Below are positions 8,397 to 17,757 of a DNA stretch of 64,000 nt, in pieces. The translations under genes were made by a program, and so were the position numbers. A model generated the notes under the pieces. It saw nothing but the letters and a program-made list of their open reading frames with translations. It did not search any database and had not been told where the DNA came from. This DNA is from Prochlorococcus marinus str. MIT 9313 (GTDB taxonomy: Bacteria > Cyanobacteriota > Cyanobacteriia > PCC-6307 > Cyanobiaceae): contig NC_005071.1 of the NCBI RefSeq assembly GCF_000011485.1, positions 933,347-997,346 of the forward strand. The letters run 5' to 3'. Each line of letters starts with the position of its first letter. The first letter of the stretch is position 1.

Positions 8397-9395
8397 TTAA
8401 CCGACCTCTCCCTCAGATTGAAGGGCGCCGCCACAACTGGATCCATTGCCTGCAGTGCAACCAAAACAATGAGGTCCAACAGTGATTGGTTGACCAGGCC
8501 ATTGAATTTCGACATCCAGCAAGTCCCTGAGGTGTTGAACAGGCCCCTTAAGGTGAAGACTCAGTTGCTGGTTAAAATCACAGTCAAAAAGCTGGCCCTG
8601 CCAATTCACACTGATCAAGCTTCGGCACATGACCGTTTTTAGATTATCGGGATTATGAGCACCTTCTAAAAGCTGCTGATAACTCTCTCGCTGGCCGGAC
8701 ATTGTCAACTGTGTAGCGAAACGTTGAATCGGCATGTTCGCTATCGTGAATAACCTGGTGAATTCGATGCCATAACGTTGTTTCAGCTCTTTACGATAGG
8801 CCTCTTCTAGTTGAGCTTGAGGAGGAGGCAGCTGAGGGCCCTGGGGGTTAAAAATCAAGTTGAGAATTAGTTGCTCATCGTTTTTCCCATAACCAAGTTG
8901 ATTCAACTGACGTAATCCAATAAGGCTGCGTTCAAACACTCCTTTGCCACGTTGTTGGTCTACATTCTCCGCCTCGTAACAAGGCAGAGAAGCCACCACA
9001 GTGACACGATGTTTGGCGAGAAAAGCCGCCAAGTTTTCCTGGCCTGGCTCAGTGAGGATGGTTAGGTTGCAACGGTCGATAACCTCCACACCCAAACAGC
9101 TGGCCTGAATGACCAAATCCTTAAATCCTGGGTGAAGCTCGGGAGCGCCACCGGTGAGGTCAAGACATTCCAGCTGGTATTGATCCAACACCTTTGGTAT
9201 CAAGGCCATAGTTTGGGGATCCATCATTTCCAGACGGGTCGGCCCTGCATTCACATGGCAGTGGGCACAGCTCTGGTTGCATCGGTAACCAAGGTTGACC
9301 TGCAAAGTACGTAGGTTGTCCCGATGCAGCTCAGGGAAAACCTCAGATCGAAACGCAGTTGCTGATGTGTCGTTAGAAGGCAACACGGAAATCAT
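8397..9395 (-). CDS. arsS: arsenosugar-biosynthesis-type radical SAM protein ArsS
   Basis: Radical SAM enzyme of the ArsS (DUF3641) family, thought to transfer a deoxyadenosyl group to dimethylarsenic during arsenosugar formation. The radical SAM cluster motif CxxxCxxC is at residues 39-46 (CNQSCAHC), followed by a GGAPELHP motif. The C-terminal DUF3641 part has further conserved Cys (MCRSL, FDCDF, HCFGCTAG, SSCGG) that could bind an auxiliary cluster. At 332 aa it has the usual length. No arsM methyltransferase is visible nearby. Function is by family; substrate is inferred. Confidence 0.85.
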   Translation of the reverse strand: MISVLPSNDTSATAFRSEVFPELHRDNLRTLQVNLGYRCNQSCAHCHVNAGPTRLEMMDPQTMALIPKVLDQYQLECLDLTGGAPELHPGFKDLVIQASCLGVEVIDRCNLTILTEPGQENLAAFLAKHRVTVVASLPCYEAENVDQQRGKGVFERSLIGLRQLNQLGYGKNDEQLILNLIFNPQGPQLPPPQAQLEEAYRKELKQRYGIEFTRLFTIANMPIQRFATQLTMSGQRESYQQLLEGAHNPDNLKTVMCRSLISVNWQGQLFDCDFNQQLSLHLKGPVQHLRDLLDVEIQWPGQPITVGPHCFGCTAGNGSSCGGALQSEGEVG

Positions 9396-9979
9396 TTGAG
9401 TGCAATCATCCTGACGTGGCCAATGGCAAACAAACCACTTAGTTAGTTATTACTGCTGATGTCGAAACAAACTGAAGATTCTTTGCAAACAGAACCTTTA
9501 GCGAGACGACTTAATAGAAGTGCAATACTTTACTTACGTTCAACGGAAGCTCTTTATTGAAGAACTCATCCACTAGCAGAAGAGCAAAGAGATAACAATA
9601 AAACATTCACAAGACATCCTATGCTTGCTACATTTGGGCTCAAGTCTGTACAACATTTACGTTCCAACTCTTGCTTTATCGATCGAGAGAGATAAATAGC
9701 AAGACGATCAATCATGCTGCAAAGATGATGCAAAATACTCAAGGCGTAGGGCAAGTCTCAATGCCGTGCTTCCCAAGAGGCAGCAACATGCAGTAATGTA
9801 TATTTACACTAAAAAATGATTAACCTTAAAAAGAATCTCTTTCTAAAAAAGACATGGTTGAAAACAATCAATCAAGGTGAAGGGACTCTAGTGCTTATAT
9901 CTAATCTCACCCTTGAGGCCCAATAGGCACGAAGGAATGGTCTCCTCTTAAGCCTCCCAAAGATTGCTAATTACAGCAT
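9396..9979. other. spacer without a convincing gene
   Basis: AT-rich 584-base spacer between two minus-strand genes. The best open frame (9566-9754 minus) has no recognisable features. It should hold the arsS promoter. No strong hairpin seen. Confidence 0.4.
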
Positions 9980-11185
9980 TTAACGACCTGAACGACGTTC
10001 AGCAAGTGACCTAAACCAAGCCACGTATGTGCTGGGGCCGCTAGGAACCAGTACATCAAAATGCAAGGGATCCTCAGGATCACTGATCCCTTGTAAACGT
10101 TCATCCGCCAAGCTAGGTCGGTATACTTCACCACCACTACTATCGACAAGAACCACTCGATTGGTTCGGTTATAAGTTGCACCTAAATTCTGTAGCAAGG
10201 TAAGAAAACCGCGGTCGCTTCCGCCACGTAACCATCCAGTTCCATCTGGAGATGGATTGGATGTAACCGTATCACCCACACCCATCAACAGTGGCATCTG
10301 ATCAACAGGAATATGTTTGCGGCAGAGATCCAACAATCCCTGATGAGTCTTAGGTGCTGAACGCACATCAAAGTCTTTGCCGAGAGGAGCTCTGCCTTTG
10401 TGTTTAGCGATATGCTTGTTAATCAAAACCACTAGTCCGGCTTCCTTGACAGCACCTTTGAGCATGAACTGGATATCAGTGGTGCCTACATCGCCAGGGG
10501 CAGCAGGCTTGAGCCTCTCCCGTTGTCCATCACAGCCCATGTTGGGAGCAATATGCAGAAAAAACGAATTAGGCAAACCAGCACTTATTGCACTATTCAT
10601 CAATTCATTCATCAATTCATGCAGCATAATTTGCAGGGATTGCTGAATACCAACATCGTCAGGAGACAGGCTAAACAAGCCATTCAAGAGAATTGTGGGC
10701 GATAGCTCTGTATCAAGAACTGACATCTTTGCGAGGGTTTGGATCTCATCAGAGGTGATCTGGGGAAGCAATGCAGGGAGACGCTGTTCCAGCAAGGTCT
10801 TCATTCGGCTAGGCAGTGCAGCAAGAAAGGCAATTTCTGCATCACTAATGCCGGGATGGCTGATCTCGCCATAACAATTCTGCAGTTGCACTCCGCCTGC
10901 GGCTAATCCCGGTAAGTAGAGGCCCTGCTTAGCCGGCAGCTGGGGATCACCCAAAGCCCTCTCGACTACACAATTGACTCCACGATGTCCGCCATGCTCT
11001 CCATTGGTCAGTACAGAGAAAGACCCCTCAAGACTTTTGGCTGCCCATACGTAGGCAGGATCCAAAACTCTCGTCAGAGGATCCTTGACAAGAGGGATAC
11101 AAACGCCGTCAAGATCCTGAACGATCAAGAGGTCTTCAGTACTGACCATCTCAGCCAAAAGCTGATCGAGGTCGATGTGGCCCAT
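9980..11185 (-). CDS. stpA: glucosylglycerol-3-phosphate phosphatase
   Basis: StpA/GgpP, which dephosphorylates glucosylglycerol phosphate to glucosylglycerol, the main salt-protective solute of moderately halotolerant cyanobacteria. The sequence matches the family along its length: N-terminal LLIVQDLDGVC with the DxD at residues 24 and 26, VLTNGEHGGHRGV, QGLYLPGLAAGGVQ, GTTDIQFMLKGAVKEAGL, and MPLLMGVGDTVTSNPS. At 401 aa it is close to the about 420 of Synechocystis StpA. The synthase GgpS is not in the window. The divergent neighbour looks like a glycerol-3-phosphate dehydrogenase and could supply one of the synthase substrates. Confidence 0.88.
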   Translation of the reverse strand: MGHIDLDQLLAEMVSTEDLLIVQDLDGVCIPLVKDPLTRVLDPAYVWAAKSLEGSFSVLTNGEHGGHRGVNCVVERALGDPQLPAKQGLYLPGLAAGGVQLQNCYGEISHPGISDAEIAFLAALPSRMKTLLEQRLPALLPQITSDEIQTLAKMSVLDTELSPTILLNGLFSLSPDDVGIQQSLQIMLHELMNELMNSAISAGLPNSFFLHIAPNMGCDGQRERLKPAAPGDVGTTDIQFMLKGAVKEAGLVVLINKHIAKHKGRAPLGKDFDVRSAPKTHQGLLDLCRKHIPVDQMPLLMGVGDTVTSNPSPDGTGWLRGGSDRGFLTLLQNLGATYNRTNRVVLVDSSGGEVYRPSLADERLQGISDPEDPLHFDVLVPSGPSTYVAWFRSLAERRSGR

Positions 11186-11509
11186 GTTTGGTTGCTATGG
11201 CCGGGTCTACACACCTTCCCACGTTGAGCACGATGGGCCAAGCCACTGACATGGAAACACTGTGGCTAGCACCTGTTGACTAATGAGCAGCTGTATTGGC
11301 GCGAGGTGAAAGTTCAGCTGTTTGTTGAGCAGATCCTGATTGAACTAAAGGCCACAAAAGCAGTCTGATCTGAACAGAAGCTGCACGATTTATCATAGAG
11401 ATTAAACGTTTTAATATGGTGATATGCAAATTCCCATTTTCCTGAGATCAGCTGCATCCGTAGGGTTAAAGAAGACAACAACAAATCTGCATAGAAGCAA
11501 GGAGAAGTG

Positions 11510-13021
11510 ATGAACAACAGTTTTTTCACCAAGTCCCTAAATCCGGAGTTGATTCAAAGCAGAATTAAAGCACTTGAGAATGGCAATGTCGGGTTCTACA
11601 GCGTGGGGCTTTATCCAGCCTCACTGGCATACAACTGTGCGATGCAAACTGCTGGTGTCAGCTTATTGCTTGCCCCGCGTCCAGAACGAGAATTACTGGG
11701 AGCCTTTCCAGAGGGTTCTTTGGATGGAATGGACGAGGCCCATGTTGCATCTGTTATCAAGATGGGCACACATGTAAAAGCTGGAGTTCGTGTCACAAAC
11801 ACACTGGCTGATCTAATTGAACGCTGTGAGCTCGTCGTTCTCAGTGCGAACAGCAACCATGTAGAGCTAGACCTTGAGGAAGCTTGTCGACTACGTGAGG
11901 AGATGAAACGAGAACAGGTTGTTCTAGCTTGTCTGGCCGGTTCCTTCTCTCATAACCAGATCAATAATGAATCATATGTCCTATGTGAAAAGCAACCAAA
12001 TCTAGCGTTCTTCTCAGGATTTCACCGCCATGGAGCATTGCGAAATCCGTTTGATAGCTTCACGGCCAACTTCTGCCATCCAAATGCACTAACAGCGATG
12101 CTTGGAGCTCGAATGCTGGATCGATTGTCACCAAATATCCAGGTATCGTCAGGTGTTCACAATATTGAAGGGCAATATATCAAAGCAGCAAAAAATATGG
12201 CTTCAATATTTGCTGGGTTTGGTTATACATATCACCATGATAATCCAGGCGTACTTCCAACTCTGCTGACCTTACTTTTAGATCAGTGTCTTGATCAAGC
12301 TGCCACAGTATCGATGTGTAGAAATGATCGTCATGGGCTCTACAATCAACAACCATTTTCATTAACTGAGCTTGGTTACGGAGTGCAGCGCATTGAAGCC
12401 GCATTGGCTCGAGATGGGGAGATGGAAAAGGTGCGAGACCACACCTTTGCACAACTTACTGCCATGGTTGCAGATGTTAGGGGCAGCATGATGCTTCCGG
12501 TTTGTGGCAAACCAACGCGTAACTTTCAAGCTGGGCAAGTACTAGCTAAAAAGATGAAGGAAGAAGAGCGCTGCCCTCATCAAATGGAAGAACTTGAAGA
12601 ATGGTGTGAATCTGATGGGCTACAAAAGGGAGGGTTAGAAGGCTTGAAGTCTCTGCGTTATTGGCCACAGATTGTTCATAATTACTCTATTCCTCTGCAT
12701 GATTCATCAATGGTGAATCTTTTATACATGTCTATCTATGGAAATAAGTCCAGCAAAGGAGTTGCTTATTCTGTGATGACAGAAAGCCGTGAACTCACTA
12801 ATTACTGCCAGGAATCTGTCAGACCAACCCATAGCCGCAGATATGCCGAAGCTCTTCAAAATCTTGACAACCCAGAGGCCATAGACCTCATCGTTAATGC
12901 AGTGATTGCCGACAATGGGCGTCGTGCAATCCGAGATGATTCATTCCTTAATGGTTCGGAGGCAGTAGACAAGACACCAGCTTATCTCAGAGCGATGAAT
13001 GTAATCGAGACAAGCCTATAA
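11510..13021 (+). CDS. putative glycerol-3-phosphate-dehydrogenase-like protein, 503 aa
   Basis: Annotated only by resemblance. The N-terminus (NVGFYSVGLYPASLAYNC) could form a Rossmann nucleotide site. Residues near 200-290 resemble the substrate domain of NAD(P)-dependent glycerol-3-phosphate dehydrogenase: an IEGQYIKAAKNMASIFAGFGY segment followed by a helix, comparable to the GALKN-type motif of GpsA. At 503 aa it is longer than GpsA (about 330), with an extra C-terminal helical domain. I place the start at ATG 11510 because AAGGAG sits six bases upstream; a GTG at 11507 is possible. It is divergent from stpA, separated by 324 bases, suggesting a role in glucosylglycerol or glycerol metabolism. 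That function is inference. Confidence 0.6.
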   Translation: MNNSFFTKSLNPELIQSRIKALENGNVGFYSVGLYPASLAYNCAMQTAGVSLLLAPRPERELLGAFPEGSLDGMDEAHVASVIKMGTHVKAGVRVTNTLADLIERCELVVLSANSNHVELDLEEACRLREEMKREQVVLACLAGSFSHNQINNESYVLCEKQPNLAFFSGFHRHGALRNPFDSFTANFCHPNALTAMLGARMLDRLSPNIQVSSGVHNIEGQYIKAAKNMASIFAGFGYTYHHDNPGVLPTLLTLLLDQCLDQAATVSMCRNDRHGLYNQQPFSLTELGYGVQRIEAALARDGEMEKVRDHTFAQLTAMVADVRGSMMLPVCGKPTRNFQAGQVLAKKMKEEERCPHQMEELEEWCESDGLQKGGLEGLKSLRYWPQIVHNYSIPLHDSSMVNLLYMSIYGNKSSKGVAYSVMTESRELTNYCQESVRPTHSRRYAEALQNLDNPEAIDLIVNAVIADNGRRAIRDDSFLNGSEAVDKTPAYLRAMNVIETSL

Positions 13022-13032
13022 GTAGGATTCCC

Positions 13033-13066
13033 CAGCAGATCACCAGTAATTTCAAAACATCTGCTG
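13033..13066. repeat. 8-bp inverted repeat after gene end
   Basis: CAGCAGAT at 13033-13040 pairs with ATCTGCTG at 13059-13066 across an 18-base loop, 12 bases after a stop codon and between convergent genes. No T-run follows, so it is a weak terminator at best. Confidence 0.3.
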
Positions 13067-13144
13067 AATTGAAAGCAAATATCCATTGATTTGAATCATG
13101 AGCAAGCTAGCTGATCTAGTTATCAGATTATAAGTCTGAGTCAA

Positions 13145-15901
13145 TTAAGGACTTGGCAAGTAAATAGTCTTATCAGCAATTGTTTCGTAAGGGGTTGGGT
13201 CGCAACTGAGCACAATCACCTGAAGGCCACGCTTTACCGCCTGGGTCATCATCCTGAGCACTGTCTCGATGCGATCTGGATCAGTATTGGTAAAAGCATC
13301 ATCAAACAGAATTGGCAAACAGTCGCCATGTCCTCCTTTGAGGGCATCTGCGATCGAAAGACGAAGAGCCCCATTGAGCTGTTCCTTCATGCCGCCACTT
13401 AAATCTCGAAATTGTACGTTTTGACCGTCACGTCGAAGGCCTAATTCTCGAAAACCATCATGAGGGTCGAAACTAAGGTGACAACGATCATTTTCGTTAC
13501 CAAGCAAGGGCTCTAAGTAAGAACAAATTGCCTGACTAAGTGGAGTCGTATATCGATTTGATAGTTCAGCTTGAGCTTGTTGAAATGATTTTAAGAGTCT
13601 TTGCTGTGCATGAGCAAGCATCAATTGTTCACGCTCCTCCAGCTTGGCCTGATTAAAGTTTACGCGGGCTTCCTCAAGAGCAGCATAAGGTTCAAGGCTT
13701 CCAAGCCCTTCACAGCGTTCACGCAGAGCTCCTCGTTGTCCGCTAAGCAGCTGTAAATGTTCCTGCAAACGTTTTTCTTGGGCATCCAGCTCTGCAAGAG
13801 CTGACTTGATGGCTTGTAGAGTTTGTTTTCCGAGCTGTTGTTCCAAATCAGAAACCTTCTGTCCCAAATGAGTCAGTGATTGATTAAGTTTAAGTAGTTT
13901 TTCCTCAATCTCTGGTTCAGGACCATGTTCAGCCAAAAGAGATTTCATATGTTGTTTTCGTTCGATTTGTTTTGCACTTAACACCTCAATCGAAAGTGTA
14001 AGCTTCTGTAAGTTCTTGTCTTGCTCATACTCTTCTCTATGCAGCTGCTGAAGTCGCAACTTGATCACCTTAATTGACTCACTAATGGTTCTGTAGCTCT
14101 GACGATATCGCTTAAGCTCAACGCGGATGGTATCGAGATCAAGAAGTTGATTCAAGCTTCCATCATTGGAGAATAAACTATCATCTAGCTTTGAAAGTTC
14201 TGATTCTGAGGTCATCTCTTGTTCAAGTTCTTCCTGACGATTTTGCAGTTGTTTTCTCTGTAGAGATAGACTTATATTTCCATCATGTCCATCTTGACAT
14301 CCATTGAGTTGTTCGTTGACAAGATTCAATTGCTGACTCAACTGATTCCTGTGATTAATCTTTTGTTCGGCTTCCTCCAAAGATTTCACTTGCCAAGCCT
14401 TCAGGGTCTCCGTGTACTTCAGAAGATTCCTCTCATGGTCACGTTTTAGTTCTTCAATTCCCGTACCTTGGCCAGGATTAATATGAAAGCACACTCCATC
14501 ACCAACATTCACGGTGAAGCTTGATGTAAGGCGTTTCTTCTGACCCTCCTTCAGGGGAAAACCATCGACAATTACAGGCTGATCTGCACGTTCTAGATTG
14601 AATTCAGATGCCATCGTTTCAATGCGAATAGCACATGCTTTGACTTGGTCATAACAATCACGAAGACGCTGCAACTTAGCCACACCAAGATCAGGCAGTG
14701 CATCGAGTTGAATTTGCAGTGTTTGGGATTGTTTGCGCAAGCGTTGTTGCTCGTTGTGCTGTCGTTGGAGGGATTCGCGTTGAAGCTTGAGCTGTGTGAG
14801 TTCTTCTAACCGTCTCATTTGCAGACCCCTTAATTCCCAGTCCGATCGTTGTTGATCCAGATCATTGAGCTTTTGCTGTGTGGTCTCAATCTGCTTTTTG
14901 GTCTCACTAAGGCTGTGCTTAAGCAGAGTCTGCTGCTCACTGCCATCCTCAAGATTCTTCTGGCAGAGGAGAAATTCATTGTGGATTTGATTATTAGCAT
15001 GAAGGACGCTTTGCAGTTGTTTCTTTCGCAGTTGAAGAGGTTCGAGCTGCTGTCGATAAAGGAGCAGAGCAGCTTCGTCCTGGCGGGTCTGCTCCTGTTG
15101 CGTTTGCAACTCGAAACGTCGCTTCTTGAGGGCAGGTTTGCGGTCTGACGTGAGCAAATCAAGCTCATGTTCAAGTTGATCCAACTCTGCACTGGTGGAT
15201 TCAAAGCTGTCCCGTTGCAGTTCTGCAGTTTTAAGAGCATCTTCCGCTCTCTCTCGTTGTTGCTGACATTGCCAAAGAAGTGAGTTACGACGAACCCCTC
15301 GACTCGTGAAAGTGGCTTCCACAAGAGCCTCCAGCTCCGTACTCACCTTTTGATCAAGAGATGATTGCAAAGACACTTCTGCCCGTTGCTCCAATTGCTG
15401 CATCAACCCATTGAGGTCGTAATGCTGGGGTCCTTGATCTAAAAGATTCTGGCCAGCGAGTCCCTGTAACACCCAGAGATGAGCCCATCGACTCGGAAGG
15501 ACTCGCGCTGCCTGACGACTGCCAACGATCTCATCAACTCCGAGAAGTTTTGCTAGGAGCTCTTCTGCCGCAGAACCGCTGAGTGGAACTTCTTGCCCGG
15601 TTCCATCAAGCCTTACGCTGCCACTCTGACCACTAAAGCGTTTGCTCAACGACCAGATCGCACCTTTGGCTTCAAAAGAAAGTTCAATGAGGGGGTGACC
15701 TGGAAAAAGATTAGAGCGCAACGCTTCTACTAGCGATCCGCTAGCAGTAGCCTTGAGAAATAAGCCTCGATGCATCGCCTCCACAAGTGAGCTTTTCCCG
15801 CTTTCATTGGCTCCAGAAATCAACGTCAATCCGGGCGAAAAGTCGAGATCCAAGAACCGATGACGGCGAATATTTTCAAGATGGCAGTGCAATAAGCGCA
15901 T
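13145..15901 (-). CDS. SbcC/YhaN-like ATPase, 918 aa
   Basis: SMC-type ATPase of the Rad50/SbcC superfamily, partner of the nuclease encoded just upstream. Walker A is GANESGKS at residues 30-37; the C-terminal half has the LSGGMKEQ signature and Walker B LPILFDDAF. Two long glutamine-rich coiled-coil arms lie between. In the middle is a small beta domain (VDGFPLKEGQKK to CFHINPGQGTGIEEL), as in YhaN-type proteins. I find no CxxC zinc hook at the arm apex, which true Rad50/SbcC has. It probably acts in DNA end processing. Start ATG 15901; the gap to the nuclease gene is seven bases, so they form an operon. Confidence 0.85.
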   Translation of the reverse strand: MRLLHCHLENIRRHRFLDLDFSPGLTLISGANESGKSSLVEAMHRGLFLKATASGSLVEALRSNLFPGHPLIELSFEAKGAIWSLSKRFSGQSGSVRLDGTGQEVPLSGSAAEELLAKLLGVDEIVGSRQAARVLPSRWAHLWVLQGLAGQNLLDQGPQHYDLNGLMQQLEQRAEVSLQSSLDQKVSTELEALVEATFTSRGVRRNSLLWQCQQQRERAEDALKTAELQRDSFESTSAELDQLEHELDLLTSDRKPALKKRRFELQTQQEQTRQDEAALLLYRQQLEPLQLRKKQLQSVLHANNQIHNEFLLCQKNLEDGSEQQTLLKHSLSETKKQIETTQQKLNDLDQQRSDWELRGLQMRRLEELTQLKLQRESLQRQHNEQQRLRKQSQTLQIQLDALPDLGVAKLQRLRDCYDQVKACAIRIETMASEFNLERADQPVIVDGFPLKEGQKKRLTSSFTVNVGDGVCFHINPGQGTGIEELKRDHERNLLKYTETLKAWQVKSLEEAEQKINHRNQLSQQLNLVNEQLNGCQDGHDGNISLSLQRKQLQNRQEELEQEMTSESELSKLDDSLFSNDGSLNQLLDLDTIRVELKRYRQSYRTISESIKVIKLRLQQLHREEYEQDKNLQKLTLSIEVLSAKQIERKQHMKSLLAEHGPEPEIEEKLLKLNQSLTHLGQKVSDLEQQLGKQTLQAIKSALAELDAQEKRLQEHLQLLSGQRGALRERCEGLGSLEPYAALEEARVNFNQAKLEEREQLMLAHAQQRLLKSFQQAQAELSNRYTTPLSQAICSYLEPLLGNENDRCHLSFDPHDGFRELGLRRDGQNVQFRDLSGGMKEQLNGALRLSIADALKGGHGDCLPILFDDAFTNTDPDRIETVLRMMTQAVKRGLQVIVLSCDPTPYETIADKTIYLPSP

Positions 15902-15908
15902 AGGGCGG

Positions 15909-17195
15909 TCAGTTATTTAAGGATGACTCACTGCAAAGCCGATGGAGTTCACAAAGAGCTAACTCGATCAGCTCGGCTTCGCTCTGCTGTTCAGTTGTAA
16001 GAGATTTTGTAAGTTCAAGGTTTTCAAGTTCTCCCTGTAGTTGTAAGGCAATAGAACTAATCAAATGATCTTCACTGCGATCAGTCATGGCCAGAAGTTC
16101 TTCCTGACCTGGACGTCGATGGCAGGTTCCTTTGATGCGTACATGCAGCAATTGCGTCCTTAGCACCTCGATTAAGGCATCAAAGCGTTGATACTCACGA
16201 AGGCTCAGTTGTCCATTAATTTCAAGCCTCAATAGATCACGGCCTACTCGACTTCCAATGCGCTGCTGGAGAGTCCGCTCCAGTCGATCAAGATCGCTTG
16301 TGGTTCTGAGCTGTACCCGAAGATTGTGCCAGTGCAACCCAGCCGTTGATACAGACTTCGGTATGGGACATGTCCCTCGATCAATATCAAAAACTAAAAC
16401 CTGCCCACGCTGGTCCTGGTCTCCCTGATCAAAGCGATCCGGTTCAGGGGTTCCGCAATACCAAGCACGATCTCCTACTTGTTTGAGATTGTGCCAGTCG
16501 CCAAGAGCGATGTAATCAACCTGCCCATGTTGGATCATGTCAAGATCAATGCGGTTGATCCGCTCCGACTGACCAGCACTGTCTTGGTTGTAATCAGTGC
16601 TCTCGAATCCGTGCACAGCTCCATGTGCAAGAACAATTCGAGGACAATCTTCAGCTAGATCCTGCCAATCCAGCTGACTGATCCAAGCTGAGGGGTCTTC
16701 GCTATCGCGCTGACGTAGCAGAGGGCAAGGCAAAACAAGCGCTTGATCAAGCAAAACCGGCTCCGGTTTAAGAAGCAACTGCATCAAAGGTGCTCGTTCC
16801 TTCAACTGCCTTTGAACATCCTGGCGCTGCCAAACACCTCCAGCTCCACCATGGTCATGATTGCCCGGGATCACCAGGACTGGACGATTCATAGAACCAA
16901 TCACTTCCAAGACCTCCATCACCACAGCTGATGGGACGGTGCTGGAATCGAACAGATCGCCTGCCACCAGCACGGCATCTACGTTGTGCTCTTCGGCAAC
17001 AGCAGCGATCCGTGAAACAGACAAGATCCGCTGCTGTTGCAGGCGAAAGCGCTTATGAGGATCTGTGATATTCCTAAAGGGCTTGCCGATTTGCCAGTCA
17101 GCGGTATGGAGAAATCGGGGCAAAGCTGCAACACACTCCGGGTCCCCATGCTGCCGTGAGTCTGCTATTTCTGAAGCCCCCTCAGGGGAGATCAA
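15909..17195 (-). CDS. SbcD/Mre11-like DNA exonuclease, 428 aa
   Basis: Calcineurin-like metallophosphoesterase of the Mre11/SbcD/YhaO group. Metal-binding motifs appear in order: HTADWQIG, VLVAGDLFDSS, VLVIPGNHDHGG, IVLAHGAVHG, and ALGDWHNL. These are the five phosphoesterase motifs that coordinate two Mn ions. The C-terminal 130 residues form the helical and capping part. The protein would pair with the downstream ATPase for double-strand-break or hairpin processing. Its start at 17195 faces the LuxR-type gene at 17322, leaving a 126-base divergent promoter region. Confidence 0.88.
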   Translation of the reverse strand: MISPEGASEIADSRQHGDPECVAALPRFLHTADWQIGKPFRNITDPHKRFRLQQQRILSVSRIAAVAEEHNVDAVLVAGDLFDSSTVPSAVVMEVLEVIGSMNRPVLVIPGNHDHGGAGGVWQRQDVQRQLKERAPLMQLLLKPEPVLLDQALVLPCPLLRQRDSEDPSAWISQLDWQDLAEDCPRIVLAHGAVHGFESTDYNQDSAGQSERINRIDLDMIQHGQVDYIALGDWHNLKQVGDRAWYCGTPEPDRFDQGDQDQRGQVLVFDIDRGTCPIPKSVSTAGLHWHNLRVQLRTTSDLDRLERTLQQRIGSRVGRDLLRLEINGQLSLREYQRFDALIEVLRTQLLHVRIKGTCHRRPGQEELLAMTDRSEDHLISSIALQLQGELENLELTKSLTTEQQSEAELIELALCELHRLCSESSLNN

Positions 17196-17321
17196 CTTGG
17201 CAAAGCGGCCCTATAGATGTGTTAAGCACTGACCTCAAAGGTCTTCTGAGCTGGGGCCAGTCAGACTTGGTCATAATTCCCCGCAGAGCTAGTCAGATTT
17301 AAAGCATTTCAGCTGCGCAGC

Positions 17322-17546
17322 ATGGGTCTGTCACCCTTAGTGTTCGAAGTGAAATCATTAACGCCTCGGGAACGCTTTGTCCTCCGTCTGGTGTGTGACG
17401 GGTTCACCAACCGGGAGATTGGTCACCAGATGTTCATTGCAGAAACAACTGCTCGAGGACATGTCAACTCGATCCTTCGCAAATTAGGTGTCCGTAATCG
17501 TGCGGCAGCAGCTGCTGAGGGTATACGACGTCAATGGGTTTCCTAA
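17322..17546 (+). CDS. small LuxR-type HTH regulator, 74 aa
   Basis: Stand-alone LuxR/FixJ DNA-binding domain without a receiver. The four-helix motif is complete: LTPRERFVLRLVCDGFTNREIGHQMFIAETTARGHVNSILRKLGV. Such short LuxR proteins occur in cyanobacteria; PedR, a redox-responsive regulator, is one. A single Cys (LVCDG) is present, but there is no evidence for redox sensing here. It is divergent from the SbcD-like gene. A long hairpin and a perfect palindrome lie in the spacer downstream. Confidence 0.8.
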   Translation: MGLSPLVFEVKSLTPRERFVLRLVCDGFTNREIGHQMFIAETTARGHVNSILRKLGVRNRAAAAAEGIRRQWVS

Positions 17547-17628
17547 TCAAATCTTGTGTTCAAGAATCTTTATTGAAATCCTCACTGCGTTCAGATTGGT
17601 TCAAGCGAACTAATTCTAAAGCCCAGAA

Positions 17629-17673
17629 GTGATCTACAGAGACAAGTGCGCGATAGCAAGTCCTGTAGATCAC
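17629..17673. repeat. long structured hairpin, 11-bp arms
   Basis: GTGATCTACAG at 17629-17639 pairs perfectly with CTGTAGATCAC at 17663-17673. Inside, after one bulged A, GAC pairs with GTC, and TGC can pair with GCA, so the whole 45 bases fold into one extended stem. It lies 83 bases after the LuxR-type gene. No T-run follows on either strand, so it is not a simple terminator. It may be an mRNA 3' structure or part of a small RNA. Confidence 0.7.
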
Positions 17674-17741
17674 CACAGTCCTCGGTCGCAAAAGTTCTAT
17701 AGAGGAAAGCAAAGTTCTTCTTATGTTGTCTCCAGTTGAGT

Positions 17742-17757
17742 GGCAAGGTACCTTGCC
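17742..17757. promoter_or_regulatory. 16-bp perfect palindrome
   Basis: GGCAAGGTACCTTGCC reads identically on both strands. Its size and symmetry fit a dimeric regulator's operator. No gene start is close: the nearest downstream start is 18437. Confidence 0.5.
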
